Source: Candidatus Flexicrinis affinis (GTDB lineage: Bacteria; Chloroflexota; Anaerolineae; Aggregatilineales; Phototrophicaceae). From it: a DNA stretch of 64,000 nt. The notes beneath the pieces were generated by a model. That model saw only the letters and a program-made list of their open reading frames with translations. It was not told the DNA's origin and made no database searches. How positions within the stretch are numbered: the first letter of the stretch is position 1; every line of letters starts with the position of its first letter. Both the position numbers and the translations under genes were made by a program. Shown here one piece after another: positions 25,504-34,491 of the stretch. The stretch spans positions 1 to 64,000 of the forward strand of contig JADJWE010000001.1 of the NCBI GenBank assembly GCA_016716525.1, read 5' to 3'.

Positions 25504-26151
25504 CTAACGCGACACGGCGCTGTCAGGTTCGTTGCGGGCCGGCTCTTCGCGCAGCCGCCGCCACTCGGGGCCGATCCGCACGTCGAGCGCATCGGCGAAA
25601 TGGCGTGATGCGATCTCGCGGAAAAGCCGGTCATGCCCGCGCGTCGCGTTGTTGTAGACCGGCAGGCGGTCAGCCGTGGACGGCGCGGTGCCGGGCAGGA
25701 TCACATGCGTATGCAGGTGGTCGCGCGACGGCTGGCCGTCCTTCGCCTTTGTTGTCGCGCAGTGCATGACATAGCTGTATTCCGGCACGTCGAGGCCACG
25801 CTCGGTGTAGTAATCCTCAACCACCCGGTCGGTCAGGTCGTACATCAGGTCGCGGCGCTGGCTTTCCGGCACCAGCTCCATCAGGTCCGGCGCCGGCGAG
25901 ATCACCCACGTCCAGGCCAATACGTGCTGGCTTTGCAGCGCATCGCACTGCTTGAAGATTTCGCCGTAATGGATCCCCAGGCCGCGATCCTGCCAGCGTT
26001 CGTAACGGGTCTTCTGCGCCAGGTGATTGTTCCGCGTGTCGCGATACTGGAGGTACTTGAGCGTCGCCTTCAGTCCTTGCGGCCCGGTGCCGCGTCCGAT
26101 CCGCTTCGGCCCCTTGTAGGCGAAGTCGGCGACAATGATCGCCTTGCTCAT
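25504..26151 (-). CDS. HUH-type relaxase (MobP-like)
   Basis: The 215-residue protein carries the relaxase metal-binding motif DHLHTHVILPG with H145, H147 and H149, and an upstream His in YSYVMHCA (H130). Family relaxases nick oriT through an N-terminal Tyr. Candidates here are in YLQYRDT (about 33-36) and RYERW (Y50), but which is catalytic cannot be told. It is short for a relaxase, with no helicase or primase part, and fits a minimal MobP-type nuclease domain. The start overlaps the end of the RHH gene by four bases, and the coupling protein follows. Gene order RHH - relaxase - T4CP strongly supports the call. Confidence 0.8.
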   Translation of the reverse strand: MSKAIIVADFAYKGPKRIGRGTGPQGLKATLKYLQYRDTRNNHLAQKTRYERWQDRGLGIHYGEIFKQCDALQSQHVLAWTWVISPAPDLMELVPESQRRDLMYDLTDRVVEDYYTERGLDVPEYSYVMHCATTKAKDGQPSRDHLHTHVILPGTAPSTADRLPVYNNATRGHDRLFREIASRHFADALDVRIGPEWRRLREEPARNEPDSAVSR

Positions 26152-26522
26152 GACTCGGCTTTCAGGTCACGCACGGCGTCGATACGGCCTTGCAGCCGCT
26201 CGCGATCCCGGCGTGCGGCGATGATCGCCTCGTCGATCGCATGGCCCGGTTCGCCGTCGTGGAGCGTCGCGACCAGGTGAATGATGACGTGCAGGTGAAA
26301 CGTGAGCGCCGCTTCCAATCGCTCGAGCTGCGCCTGCAGTGATTTCTGGAAGTGTCGGCGGCTGCCGACAAGGTCCGCCTGCTGGTCCAGATACAGCCGA
26401 ATCGCGTCGCGGATCAGGTCGGCTTCGGTGATGTCGCGGCCCTGTTTGGCGGCGATCTGCGCCAGCATGTCGCGCATCTCCGGCGTGATGTTGATGCTGC
26501 GCCGCACCGTTTTGTTGGCCAT
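26148..26522 (-). CDS. Ribbon-helix-helix relaxosome accessory protein (MobC-like)
   Basis: The 124-residue product starts MANKTVRRSINITPEMRDML, a typical ribbon, followed by two helices (QGRDITEADLIRDAIRLYLD) as in CopG/Arc-type DNA-binding proteins. The C-terminal half is a long amphipathic helix, probably for oligomerisation or relaxase contact. Such proteins bind oriT and recruit the relaxase, whose gene overlaps this one by four bases. A repeat cluster that could be its target lies 280-320 bases upstream. Confidence 0.75.
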   Translation of the reverse strand: MANKTVRRSINITPEMRDMLAQIAAKQGRDITEADLIRDAIRLYLDQQADLVGSRRHFQKSLQAQLERLEAALTFHLHVIIHLVATLHDGEPGHAIDEAIIAARRDRERLQGRIDAVRDLKAES

Positions 26523-26565
26523 TGGCTCGTCGACTCCGGACAGGTATCCGTTTCGATTGTCTCAG

Positions 26566-26597
26566 AGTGCGAGGTCGGAACGTGGCGAGGACTACAG
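26566..26597 (-). promoter_or_regulatory. Shared leader motif before the RHH/relaxase operon
   Basis: On the minus strand CTGTAGTCCTCGCCACGT begins at 26597, preceded by TGCCAATCCTGAG, and TCTGAGA begins at 26566. The first block matches the leader at 11645-11674, before the pilin operon, in sequence and arrangement. The spacing to the second block is 31 instead of 39. This links the relaxase operon to the same control as the secretion operons. Confidence 0.5.
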
Positions 26598-26645
26598 CTC
26601 AGGATTGGCAGAATTGCGGGGTTGTCGGTAGTCAGGGCCTACGCC

Positions 26646-26723
26646 GCCTGCAAACCGCCGACAGGCGCGAACGCACGCCGGTGCTTTCGTTGGCCGGGGA
26701 CGTCATCCTCCGCACATGAGATC
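26646..26723 (+). repeat. Structured repeat element, copy 1
   Basis: About 78 bases match 52427-52508 with a few changes. Both contain CAAACCGCCGACAGGCGCG followed by a hairpin (GAACGCAC-GCCG-GTGCTTTC here, one mismatch) and CGGGGACG. The rest of the 26523-27012 gap holds the shared leader motif and the oriT-like repeats. The two copies lie on either side of the RHS island. Confidence 0.7.
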
Positions 26724-26804
26724 GCCCAGCAGGACGCGAGCCGCAGATGTTGTATCCGCATCGGTCATGGCATGGCTCGCATTGAACTGAAACTAACTGG
26801 GAAA

Positions 26805-26842
26805 CACGTGCGCACGAATTTGCGCACAAATGTGCGCACGTG
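26805..26842. other. oriT: Candidate origin of transfer: phased TGCGCAC repeats in a nested palindrome
   Basis: TGCGCAC occurs three times at exact 12-base steps (26809, 26821, 26833). The outer copies belong to perfect inverted arms CACGTGCGCAC (26805-26815) and GTGCGCACGTG (26832-26842). The spacer holds ATTTG-CGCA-CAAAT. A GTGTGTGTG tract follows. Iterated and palindromic sites upstream of an RHH-relaxase operon are typical of oriT regions. The nick site is not identifiable, and the site could instead be an operator. Confidence 0.5.
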
Positions 26843-27012
26843 TGTGTGACTGGCGCATCTGTTTCGGGTCTAGGATGGCTTTGGGTCAGTCACCTTCCAT
26901 CGCGCGTTAAGTATGTCTTCCGTAGGTTGCTGACTATCGGAGCGTGCTTATCTTGCGATCCAAGACGAGCCAGTGCTGGCCCCAGTTCGTACAGGCACTA
27001 AGGAGAATCAAC

Positions 27013-30000
27013 ATGCCCAGCTACTCGCTTCACGAAGACGGACCGTTCGGCAGCGGAAACTATGCCGAAAAGACGGTAACACTTCCAGCCCCTGTCGAGT
27101 CCCTTGCTAATACTGTGACCTCGGTAACGTTTACGGCTTGGACATCGTCGGGAACCGGATCGGCGCAGGTCCAAGCGCTTGGGACAACGGCGGCTAATCG
27201 CAACTTCATGGTCTCTGCTTATCCGCAGACGCTGAGCGCGACTTATGTCGGCAAAGAAGCGCTTGACGCGTTGAGTGTTCGCGTGTCGGGTTCAGGAATC
27301 AACATCAAGATTTCCGGAATCACGGTCAATTACACGCGGACCAACCAGATTTCGGCGCACACGTCGCATGTCGGCGTTGCCAACAAAGACGGGGCGGCTG
27401 ATTCGCAGTCGACACCCTGCTCGGTCAGCCTGCAGCACGGCGAGAAGCGCGAGACGGTGGTCGACATCGCCATGGACACCGCCTACCGGCCGCTGACGTT
27501 GACGCGCTACTACCGCCAATTCTTCCAGGACCGCCTCAACTACATGGGACTGGGGTGGTCGCACAACCACAACGTCAAGCTGACGACGCCGAGCTCCGGC
27601 GTGGTTCAGATTCAGTTCGGGGACGGCGGCGTCATCACGCTGCGGGAAACCGCCACCGGCGGACAGTACTACCGCGGAGACCCCGGCCTTCAGGCCGAAT
27701 TGTTTTGGAACTCGCCCCCAGTGGCCGGCATTTCGTACATCTTGACCCATGTCGACGGTTCGAAGTACTACTTCGATATCAGCAAGCTGATCAAGATCGA
27801 CTTTCCGGACGGGACCGAGTGGACCTACACCTATCAATCCGATTCCGGACAGCACGACTTCGGACTGCTCAGGAAAGTGGAAGACAACCACGGCAAGCAG
27901 CTCAATTTCCGCTACTACGACAACTCCGGCAACTTCAAGCACAAGAAGCTGTGGCGCGTCGGCGACCATGGCGCCGCTGGTCTGGCCGGCACGTCACCGA
28001 CCGGCCGCTATGTCGAGTTCAGCTATACCAAGCAGCCGGTGACCGACAAGCCGCTGCTGACGTCGGTGCGCGACCTCAACGGGCAGACGTGGACCTACGA
28101 GTATTCGGACAACGTCGACTACAAAGGCACGACGCTGTCGCCGCTGTTCAAAGTGGAGACGCCGCATGTCGCGGCGAGCAGCACCGGGTACGACTCGACC
28201 AAGGGTATCGTCATCAAGCGCCTCGAGTACGGCTGGACGGGGAGCGGCAGCAACAAGCGGATCGCGTCGGTCAATCAAAAGCTCGGTAAGGAAGGCAGCA
28301 GCGAGAACTACCAGCGCGAAGAGCAGTACACGTTCAACAACGACGGGCTGTACTACGACACGTACGTCTCGGTGGCCGGGAAGACGACTCAGCACAAGTA
28401 TGAGCTGGGCGCGTATGTCGGCGCGTTCGACGCCAACGGGAAGTCGGTCAAGCAGACGCTGGACGGCCATTACCGGCCGATCTCGGTGTCGGACGGCAAT
28501 GACAACGTCACGTCGCTGTCGTGGACGTCGAGCGGGGACTTCCTCGCCAACGTGCAGGACGCCGAAAACGCCATCACCGATTACGAGTACGAGAACGGCA
28601 GCTCGGTCACCGGGCGGCTGACGAAGACGACCGATGCGGTCGGGCGAGAGACGATCTACGTCTACGACCCGTCGAACAGCTCGCGTCTACCGAACATCAT
28701 CCGGCGCAAGCAGAACGGCGTGATCTTCAGCGAGATCCACCGCATCTACCATGCCAATTTCGACAAGGTTGAGCACGAACTCGAGTTCGACCCGGCCGCG
28801 ATACCCAGTGAAGGGCTCGGATGGAAATCAAACCCCGACAACCACACGTCGCCCGCACCCATCCGGCGAGTGGACTACACGTATATCGGCAGCGGCTACA
28901 ACACGCAGATGCTTGCGAGTATCGTGAACGTCGACCTGGTCGGGGCGGACGATCAGTCGACGTCCTATACGTATGACAACTACGGCCGCGTCATCAAGAC
29001 GGTCCGGTCGAGCCTGTTCGGATCGTGCCTGGTGTCGGAGACGTATTATGACGACGCCGGCAACGTGACGGCGACGGTGTGCGGGCACTCTTCGCTAGAC
29101 TTAGGCACGACCTACGCTCAACTCGACAGCGTTTACGACCCGAACGACCCGGACAAGCACCGGGTGACCAAGTACGCGTACGATCCGCTCGGGCGGCGCA
29201 TCGAGGAACGCACTGACGTCGGCTCGCCGTTCGAGCAGAAGCACTACACGGCCTACGATGCGCTCGACCGCGTGACGCGCACGATCCGCAACGTCAAGCC
29301 GAGCACGACCTCCTGGCTGGACGCCGCCCAGTGGGTTTGGGACGCAACCCAGAGCCGCTGGGAAACGGCGACGGGCACGGCGATCAGCCACGGGACGCGC
29401 AACGACGAGAACCTCATCGAGGACTTCGAGTACAACGAACTCGGACAAATCCGGCTGAAGCGCGACACGCTCGGCAACGTGACGTTGTACGGGTACGATA
29501 ACGTCGCCCGCGTCGATAAGGTCATTGAGAGCGTCAGCAAGCCGAACTTCTTCATTACCGGCAATTCGGTAGAGGATCCACCTGAAGAACCAGCGCCGAC
29601 ACTTCAAGAACGCTTGACCTTGTCTTCCTATCTGGCGAGCGCCGATCCGGACAAGGACATCATCACTAAACTCAAGTACGACGGCGCGGGCAACCGCATC
29701 TCCCTGCGGCGCTTCACCGACACCGACCCGATCGAGACTACGATCGACACGACGTACGACAAGATGAACCGCGTCCTGACGGAGACCGTCAACCTGGCCG
29801 AAGGCGCCGACAAGGCGCTGCCGGACCAGCATGTGCGCACGCGCTACGAGTACGACGGTGTCGGCCGCCGAATCGTGCACGAGCAGATGGTCGAGAACCG
29901 GCCCTACAGCGCGACCGAGAACACCAACGTGTGGCGCACCACCTTGTTCGGCTACAGCAGCCGCAACGAGCAGGTACGCAGCTATGCCAGCGCCAGCGAT

Positions 30001-33000
30001 CGCCTGTATTTCGACACGGTGACGACCGACCCGACGCTCGCGAATTACGTCGAGAGCGGGCTGCCCGATCAGGACCTGCTCACGCGGCGCTGGTACGAGG
30101 AACACAGCTGGGTGAGCAGCGAGCGGGACGCCATCGGCAACCGGACGTGGTACCGTTACGACGGCCTCGGGCGCGTGATCAAGAAGATCGTCAACGCGGT
30201 TGGCACCGCAACCGACATGAGCGCCAACGACCCGCGCAGCGACAGCTACGTCCCGAGCAGCGCGCCGGACCAGGACATCATCACCCGCACCTACTACAAC
30301 GCGGACGGCCGGCCGCAGCGCGTCCAGCAGCTGCTGGACACCGCCAACCCGAACGCCCACTGGACGCTCTACGACTACGACGCCGGCGGGCGCGTCAAGC
30401 GCGTCATCAAGAACGCCAGCCGCGCCGACTACTACGGCACCGACGCGTGGTCGGACCTGAGCGGATACACGCCGGCGACGTTCTCTGCGGACAGCGACAA
30501 GGACCTCGCCAGCACCTACACCTACGACGGCAAGGGCCGGCTGATTCAGGTGCTGGACGAGCGCTCGGACAACGTGACGTACACGGTTTACGACCAGTTG
30601 GACCGGACGGTCATGACGGTGCAGAACTACGTCGCGTCCGGGTCGACCACGCCCGCCGCGTGGGTGTGGAGCGCGGCCAACAGCCGCTGGGAGAACGGGA
30701 GCGGCGCCGCCATCGACCACGGCACGCGCAAGGACCAGAACCTGATCGCGCAGACGGCCTACGACCGGCTCGGGCGGGTGACGTCGGTGCGCGACGCGAC
30801 CGGCGCGCTGCGGGTCCACGAACTGGACCGGCTCGGCCGGACGGTCAAGGTGATCGAGAACTACGTCGACGGCGTGTACAGCAGCAGCCAGCCGGACGAG
30901 GACCGCATCACGGTGAACGTGTACGACAAGGCCGGCAACCTGCTGAGCGTGACCGATCCGCGCGGCGTGGTGACAAAGTACGAATACGACAAACTCGGCC
31001 GGGCGGTCCAGACGATTGCCGGGTACGGGAGCGGATTCGCGACCACCACCTACACATGCTACAACAAGGCCGGCGAGGTGCTGCGGACGATAGCCAACTA
31101 CGTACCAGGCGGTAATCCCGTGCAAGACGAATGGGTGAGCCAGGGCGTGTGGCTGTTCAACCCGACCGACCACGGCACCGACAACGACGTCAACCTGATC
31201 ACGGCGTTCGGCTACGACCGCGCCGGGCGGCAGACGTCGGTCGTCAACCCGGCGGGGGACACCGTGCAGTACGCCTACGACAAGGCCGGGCGGATGCTGA
31301 CCGAGACCGATCCGCTGGGGGCGGAGAAGGCCCTGCGTTACGACGCGCTCGGCCGGCCGATCCTCGCCGTCGAGAACTACATCCCCATGAGTCCGGACAT
31401 GCCCGACCCGCAGCCGTGGATCTGGAGCAGCGCCAACAGCCGTTGGGAGGATGGATCAGGAACCGCCATCGTCCACGGGACGGCGCTCGACGCCAACGTG
31501 ATCGGCGCGATGAGCTACGACAAGGCGGGCAACCTGCTCTCGCGGCGCGATCCGCGCGGCAACCTGACGACCTACGAATACGACCGGCTCAACCGGCGGA
31601 CCAAGGCGACCGACCCGGCTGGCGAGCAGTGGACGACGGCGTACGGCCTGCCGTCCGGATCGACCGGCATCACGGCGGTGGTCAACGCCTACCCCGGCCT
31701 GAACGCGGCCAACACCGCCTACAGCGTGACGCGCGAGACCGACCGCAGCGGCCGGCTGATCGGGATCGACTACGGCGACCCGGCCAGCACGCCGAAGGTC
31801 GAGCTGGCGTACAACCTCGCCGGACGGCGCACGTCGGTGATTGAACGGACGACCGGCGGGACGATCCTGCGCAAAACCGACTATACTTATGACAAGGCGC
31901 AGCGGTTGAAGACGGCCGTGTTCGACACCAACGACGACGGCACGCCCGACACCACGGTGACCTATGTGTACGACGGAGGCGGGTACCTGACCCAGATGCT
32001 GCCGGGGATCGTGAGCGGTTCGATCGACTACACCTACGACGGCAAGGGCCGCATCGCAGGCATCAATGACGTCAATGGCCAGTCATCGTCGTTTCTCTAC
32101 ACCAACGTCGACAGACTCAGCGTCGCTCGATGGAATGCGGGTACGGGGCGAGATGAACAGCTTTTCAAATCCGAGATGGCCTACGACCCGGCGGGACGCG
32201 TGACAACCATCCACCATCATCGGCTGATATGGGGTAACACACAAGAAACCCTCGCCCGCTTCGACTACACGGTGGACGCGCGCGGCAACCGGACGCAGGC
32301 GGTCGAGCAGCGCCAGCCCAGCGGCGGCGGATCGCTCCAGCCGCAGACGCACGTCTACACCTACGACGGCGTCGAGCGCGTGACCGGCGCGACCACCTAT
32401 CCCAACGCCACGCCGACCGGCACGCCGATCCGCACCTTCGCCTACGCCTACGATCTGGCCGGCAACCGGACCAGCGCGGCGCTCAACGGCACGCCGACGA
32501 ACTACAGCTACAACAACCGCAATCAGCTCACGAGCGACGGGACGCACACCTTCGGCTACGACAAGAACGGCAACCGGATCAGCGACGGCACGCTGAGCAC
32601 GATCTGGGACCGCGCCGGCCGGATGCTCTCGCACGACGGGCACGGCTACGCCTACGACGGCGAAGGCCGGCGCATCGCACAGACGGCCGGCGGATCGACG
32701 ACGCGCTACGTGCTGGACGTGCAGCGCGGGCTGCCGGCGGTGATCGGGGCCAAGACGGGGTCGGACGTGACGCACTACATGCACGGTCCGCTGGGGATGT
32801 TCGCCCAGCGCAACCCGGACTCCTCGTGGGATTGGATGCTGCACGACGGATTGGGGAGCGTACGCGGCGTGTTCGACGGGACGCTGCAAAGCGCGGCGGA
32901 GTACGATCCGTTTGGCGAGCCGATTGTGGCACCGGTGGGCACCGCGTACGGCTTCACCGGCGAGCTGACCGACGGCAACGGGTTGGTGTATCTGCGCGCG

Positions 33001-33963
33001 CGGTATCTGGCGCCGGGGCTCGGCACGTTCGCCAGTCGCGATCCGTGGCGGGGGACGGCGTCCGCGCCGCGGACGTGGAATGGCTACGCGTGGGTCGAGG
33101 GGAACGTGGTCAATCGCGTCGATCCGGGTGGGATGCAGTCGATCGGTTTCGCACCCTACTCAGGCTCTGAGCCGGATGTCGTGTATACCGTGAATACGGC
33201 ATCAGGCGGATCGAGCTGCGGCAATCAGTCGAGTGTGCCGGTGCGGACCAAGGAGTCGAAGCTGGCCGAGCGAGTGTCGCAGGGGTTTGCGCGTACGCGT
33301 GGCACATTCGTGCCGTTTCAGGATCCTGGTAAACTGCCATCGCGCGAACAGTGTCCCATGTCTGCGCTCTACTCATACGGACCCTGCAAAGACTTCAGCG
33401 TATTCGACATGGTCGGTGGCGGCTCGGTATCCGGCGGCGTATTCGATGACGTGATAGGCGATGTCATCAATGTGATCCGTGTAGCCTTCGGTGCATTCGA
33501 GGCCGCGGAGGCGTCGAGTGAGCAAGATCGTAGTAGCGCACAAGAGAGTGCGGTTGAGCGGATTGCCCGAGTTCAAATATCGCAGGTCGCACCCGAGGAA
33601 CGTAACGACTGTGGCGAGTACGAGTCGCCTGAATGGGAGGCGGAAAAGAATCGCCGCAAGGCTTTGCAGGATGCTGCGTGTGGAGACGCTCTGGAAAGCT
33701 GCCGGCAGCAGAATTTGGTGAAGCTTCGCGACTCGAGCGGTAACGTCTTGGAGGCGAGTGTAATGGAGTGGGCACAGCGTTACATCACTTGTGGGGAACG
33801 GCGCCGTGACGTAGATAAGTGCTACCCTGAACCGGACGAAGGGCATATGGACGCGATCCGCGATCTCAACGGTGGACTCGAGATTTGCTACAATGCCATC
33901 GACCTGATCAGAAACAAGAAGGATCCCACTAAAGCTAAGTCGTGGAAGGAACTCCTCCGATGA
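27013..33963 (+). CDS. RHS-repeat polymorphic toxin 1 with an unrecognised C-terminal tip
   Basis: The start at 27013 has AAGGAGA 8 bases upstream. The 2316-residue protein has an N-terminal beta-rich part (1-130) and a DUF6531-like segment (about 135-200, TAYRPLTLTRYYRQFFQDRL, then MGLGWSHNHN). Many YD/RHS repeats follow (Y-x-Y-D-x-x-G-R). The RHS core is near 1960-2040 (YDPFGEPIV, LYLRARY-type motif VYLRARYLAPG, ending NRVDPGGM). The core closes a shell and is cleaved near DPGGM. The last about 276 residues are the variable tip. The tip is Cys-rich (AACGDALESCRQQ, CGERRRDVDKCYPEPDEGH, then LNGGLEICYNAI) and matches no toxin I can name. No signal peptide, PAAR or TcB-type leader is visible, so the export route is unclear. 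The stop overlaps the next start. Confidence 0.88.
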   Translation: MPSYSLHEDGPFGSGNYAEKTVTLPAPVESLANTVTSVTFTAWTSSGTGSAQVQALGTTAANRNFMVSAYPQTLSATYVGKEALDALSVRVSGSGINIKISGITVNYTRTNQISAHTSHVGVANKDGAADSQSTPCSVSLQHGEKRETVVDIAMDTAYRPLTLTRYYRQFFQDRLNYMGLGWSHNHNVKLTTPSSGVVQIQFGDGGVITLRETATGGQYYRGDPGLQAELFWNSPPVAGISYILTHVDGSKYYFDISKLIKIDFPDGTEWTYTYQSDSGQHDFGLLRKVEDNHGKQLNFRYYDNSGNFKHKKLWRVGDHGAAGLAGTSPTGRYVEFSYTKQPVTDKPLLTSVRDLNGQTWTYEYSDNVDYKGTTLSPLFKVETPHVAASSTGYDSTKGIVIKRLEYGWTGSGSNKRIASVNQKLGKEGSSENYQREEQYTFNNDGLYYDTYVSVAGKTTQHKYELGAYVGAFDANGKSVKQTLDGHYRPISVSDGNDNVTSLSWTSSGDFLANVQDAENAITDYEYENGSSVTGRLTKTTDAVGRETIYVYDPSNSSRLPNIIRRKQNGVIFSEIHRIYHANFDKVEHELEFDPAAIPSEGLGWKSNPDNHTSPAPIRRVDYTYIGSGYNTQMLASIVNVDLVGADDQSTSYTYDNYGRVIKTVRSSLFGSCLVSETYYDDAGNVTATVCGHSSLDLGTTYAQLDSVYDPNDPDKHRVTKYAYDPLGRRIEERTDVGSPFEQKHYTAYDALDRVTRTIRNVKPSTTSWLDAAQWVWDATQSRWETATGTAISHGTRNDENLIEDFEYNELGQIRLKRDTLGNVTLYGYDNVARVDKVIESVSKPNFFITGNSVEDPPEEPAPTLQERLTLSSYLASADPDKDIITKLKYDGAGNRISLRRFTDTDPIETTIDTTYDKMNRVLTETVNLAEGADKALPDQHVRTRYEYDGVGRRIVHEQMVENRPYSATENTNVWRTTLFGYSSRNEQVRSYASASDRLYFDTVTTDPTLANYVESGLPDQDLLTRRWYEEHSWVSSERDAIGNRTWYRYDGLGRVIKKIVNAVGTATDMSANDPRSDSYVPSSAPDQDIITRTYYNADGRPQRVQQLLDTANPNAHWTLYDYDAGGRVKRVIKNASRADYYGTDAWSDLSGYTPATFSADSDKDLASTYTYDGKGRLIQVLDERSDNVTYTVYDQLDRTVMTVQNYVASGSTTPAAWVWSAANSRWENGSGAAIDHGTRKDQNLIAQTAYDRLGRVTSVRDATGALRVHELDRLGRTVKVIENYVDGVYSSSQPDEDRITVNVYDKAGNLLSVTDPRGVVTKYEYDKLGRAVQTIAGYGSGFATTTYTCYNKAGEVLRTIANYVPGGNPVQDEWVSQGVWLFNPTDHGTDNDVNLITAFGYDRAGRQTSVVNPAGDTVQYAYDKAGRMLTETDPLGAEKALRYDALGRPILAVENYIPMSPDMPDPQPWIWSSANSRWEDGSGTAIVHGTALDANVIGAMSYDKAGNLLSRRDPRGNLTTYEYDRLNRRTKATDPAGEQWTTAYGLPSGSTGITAVVNAYPGLNAANTAYSVTRETDRSGRLIGIDYGDPASTPKVELAYNLAGRRTSVIERTTGGTILRKTDYTYDKAQRLKTAVFDTNDDGTPDTTVTYVYDGGGYLTQMLPGIVSGSIDYTYDGKGRIAGINDVNGQSSSFLYTNVDRLSVARWNAGTGRDEQLFKSEMAYDPAGRVTTIHHHRLIWGNTQETLARFDYTVDARGNRTQAVEQRQPSGGGSLQPQTHVYTYDGVERVTGATTYPNATPTGTPIRTFAYAYDLAGNRTSAALNGTPTNYSYNNRNQLTSDGTHTFGYDKNGNRISDGTLSTIWDRAGRMLSHDGHGYAYDGEGRRIAQTAGGSTTRYVLDVQRGLPAVIGAKTGSDVTHYMHGPLGMFAQRNPDSSWDWMLHDGLGSVRGVFDGTLQSAAEYDPFGEPIVAPVGTAYGFTGELTDGNGLVYLRARYLAPGLGTFASRDPWRGTASAPRTWNGYAWVEGNVVNRVDPGGMQSIGFAPYSGSEPDVVYTVNTASGGSSCGNQSSVPVRTKESKLAERVSQGFARTRGTFVPFQDPGKLPSREQCPMSALYSYGPCKDFSVFDMVGGGSVSGGVFDDVIGDVINVIRVAFGAFEAAEASSEQDRSSAQESAVERIARVQISQVAPEERNDCGEYESPEWEAEKNRRKALQDAACGDALESCRQQNLVKLRDSSGNVLEASVMEWAQRYITCGERRRDVDKCYPEPDEGHMDAIRDLNGGLEICYNAIDLIRNKKDPTKAKSWKELLR

Positions 33964-34484
33964 TCACGAGCGAAGACGGAGCGACCAAGAACATCTTCCT
34001 TGATGTATCGCGTGCGAGACACTATGCCGCGGCGGTACATCGCGCATTCTGCGATGTACCATTACCGCATCCTCCATTCGTTCGAGATCCGCGTGCTGAG
34101 GATCTCAAGATCCTTAGATTGCTCGAAGGTCAAGCGTGGTGGGTGCTCCCCCCCGTCGTCTTGTACGTGTGGAGGGTCGACTTTAGCGTCCTGGATGTTG
34201 AGCCGTACGTGTATTTCCTGCCTGCATTTCTCGTGCAGTCGGTTCTCGCGGATGAGTACGATCTATCGGCCTGGACATTCAACCGGCTCATCCCTCCATC
34301 CGAAGGAGAAGTCGGATCGAGGTTCATGAACATGGCTGCGTCATTCAACGCAGAACAGTGCCAGCTTATCCTGCTGTTCGCGAGAGACTTCCTTGAGGTG
34401 AATTGGCATGTTGCTGAAAGTGCGGATAATCGCGCTGCGCGGACACTGGAGTTCTGGACATCGCGATCGGACGCCCTGAAGTAA
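33960..34484 (+). CDS. Candidate immunity protein for RHS toxin 1
   Basis: The 174-residue protein starts MITSEDGATKNIFLDVSRAR at an ATG that overlaps the RHS stop (ATGA). Translational coupling to a toxin tip is the usual sign of an immunity gene. It contains WWVLPPVVLYVWRVDFSVLD and a helical C-terminus (SRFMNMAASFNAEQCQLILLF) and has no signal peptide. I do not recognise the family. Directly after it the sequence jumps back into a second RHS-core copy (34492), which fits a swapped toxin/immunity cassette. Confidence 0.65.
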   Translation: MITSEDGATKNIFLDVSRARHYAAAVHRAFCDVPLPHPPFVRDPRAEDLKILRLLEGQAWWVLPPVVLYVWRVDFSVLDVEPYVYFLPAFLVQSVLADEYDLSAWTFNRLIPPSEGEVGSRFMNMAASFNAEQCQLILLFARDFLEVNWHVAESADNRAARTLEFWTSRSDALK

Positions 34485-34491
34485 GGTCGCG

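Noticed and set aside
29101..31173. A 690-codon open frame antisense to RHS toxin 1
   Set aside because: It mirrors the high-GC codon pattern of the RHS repeats, lacks a ribosome site and has no recognisable domain.
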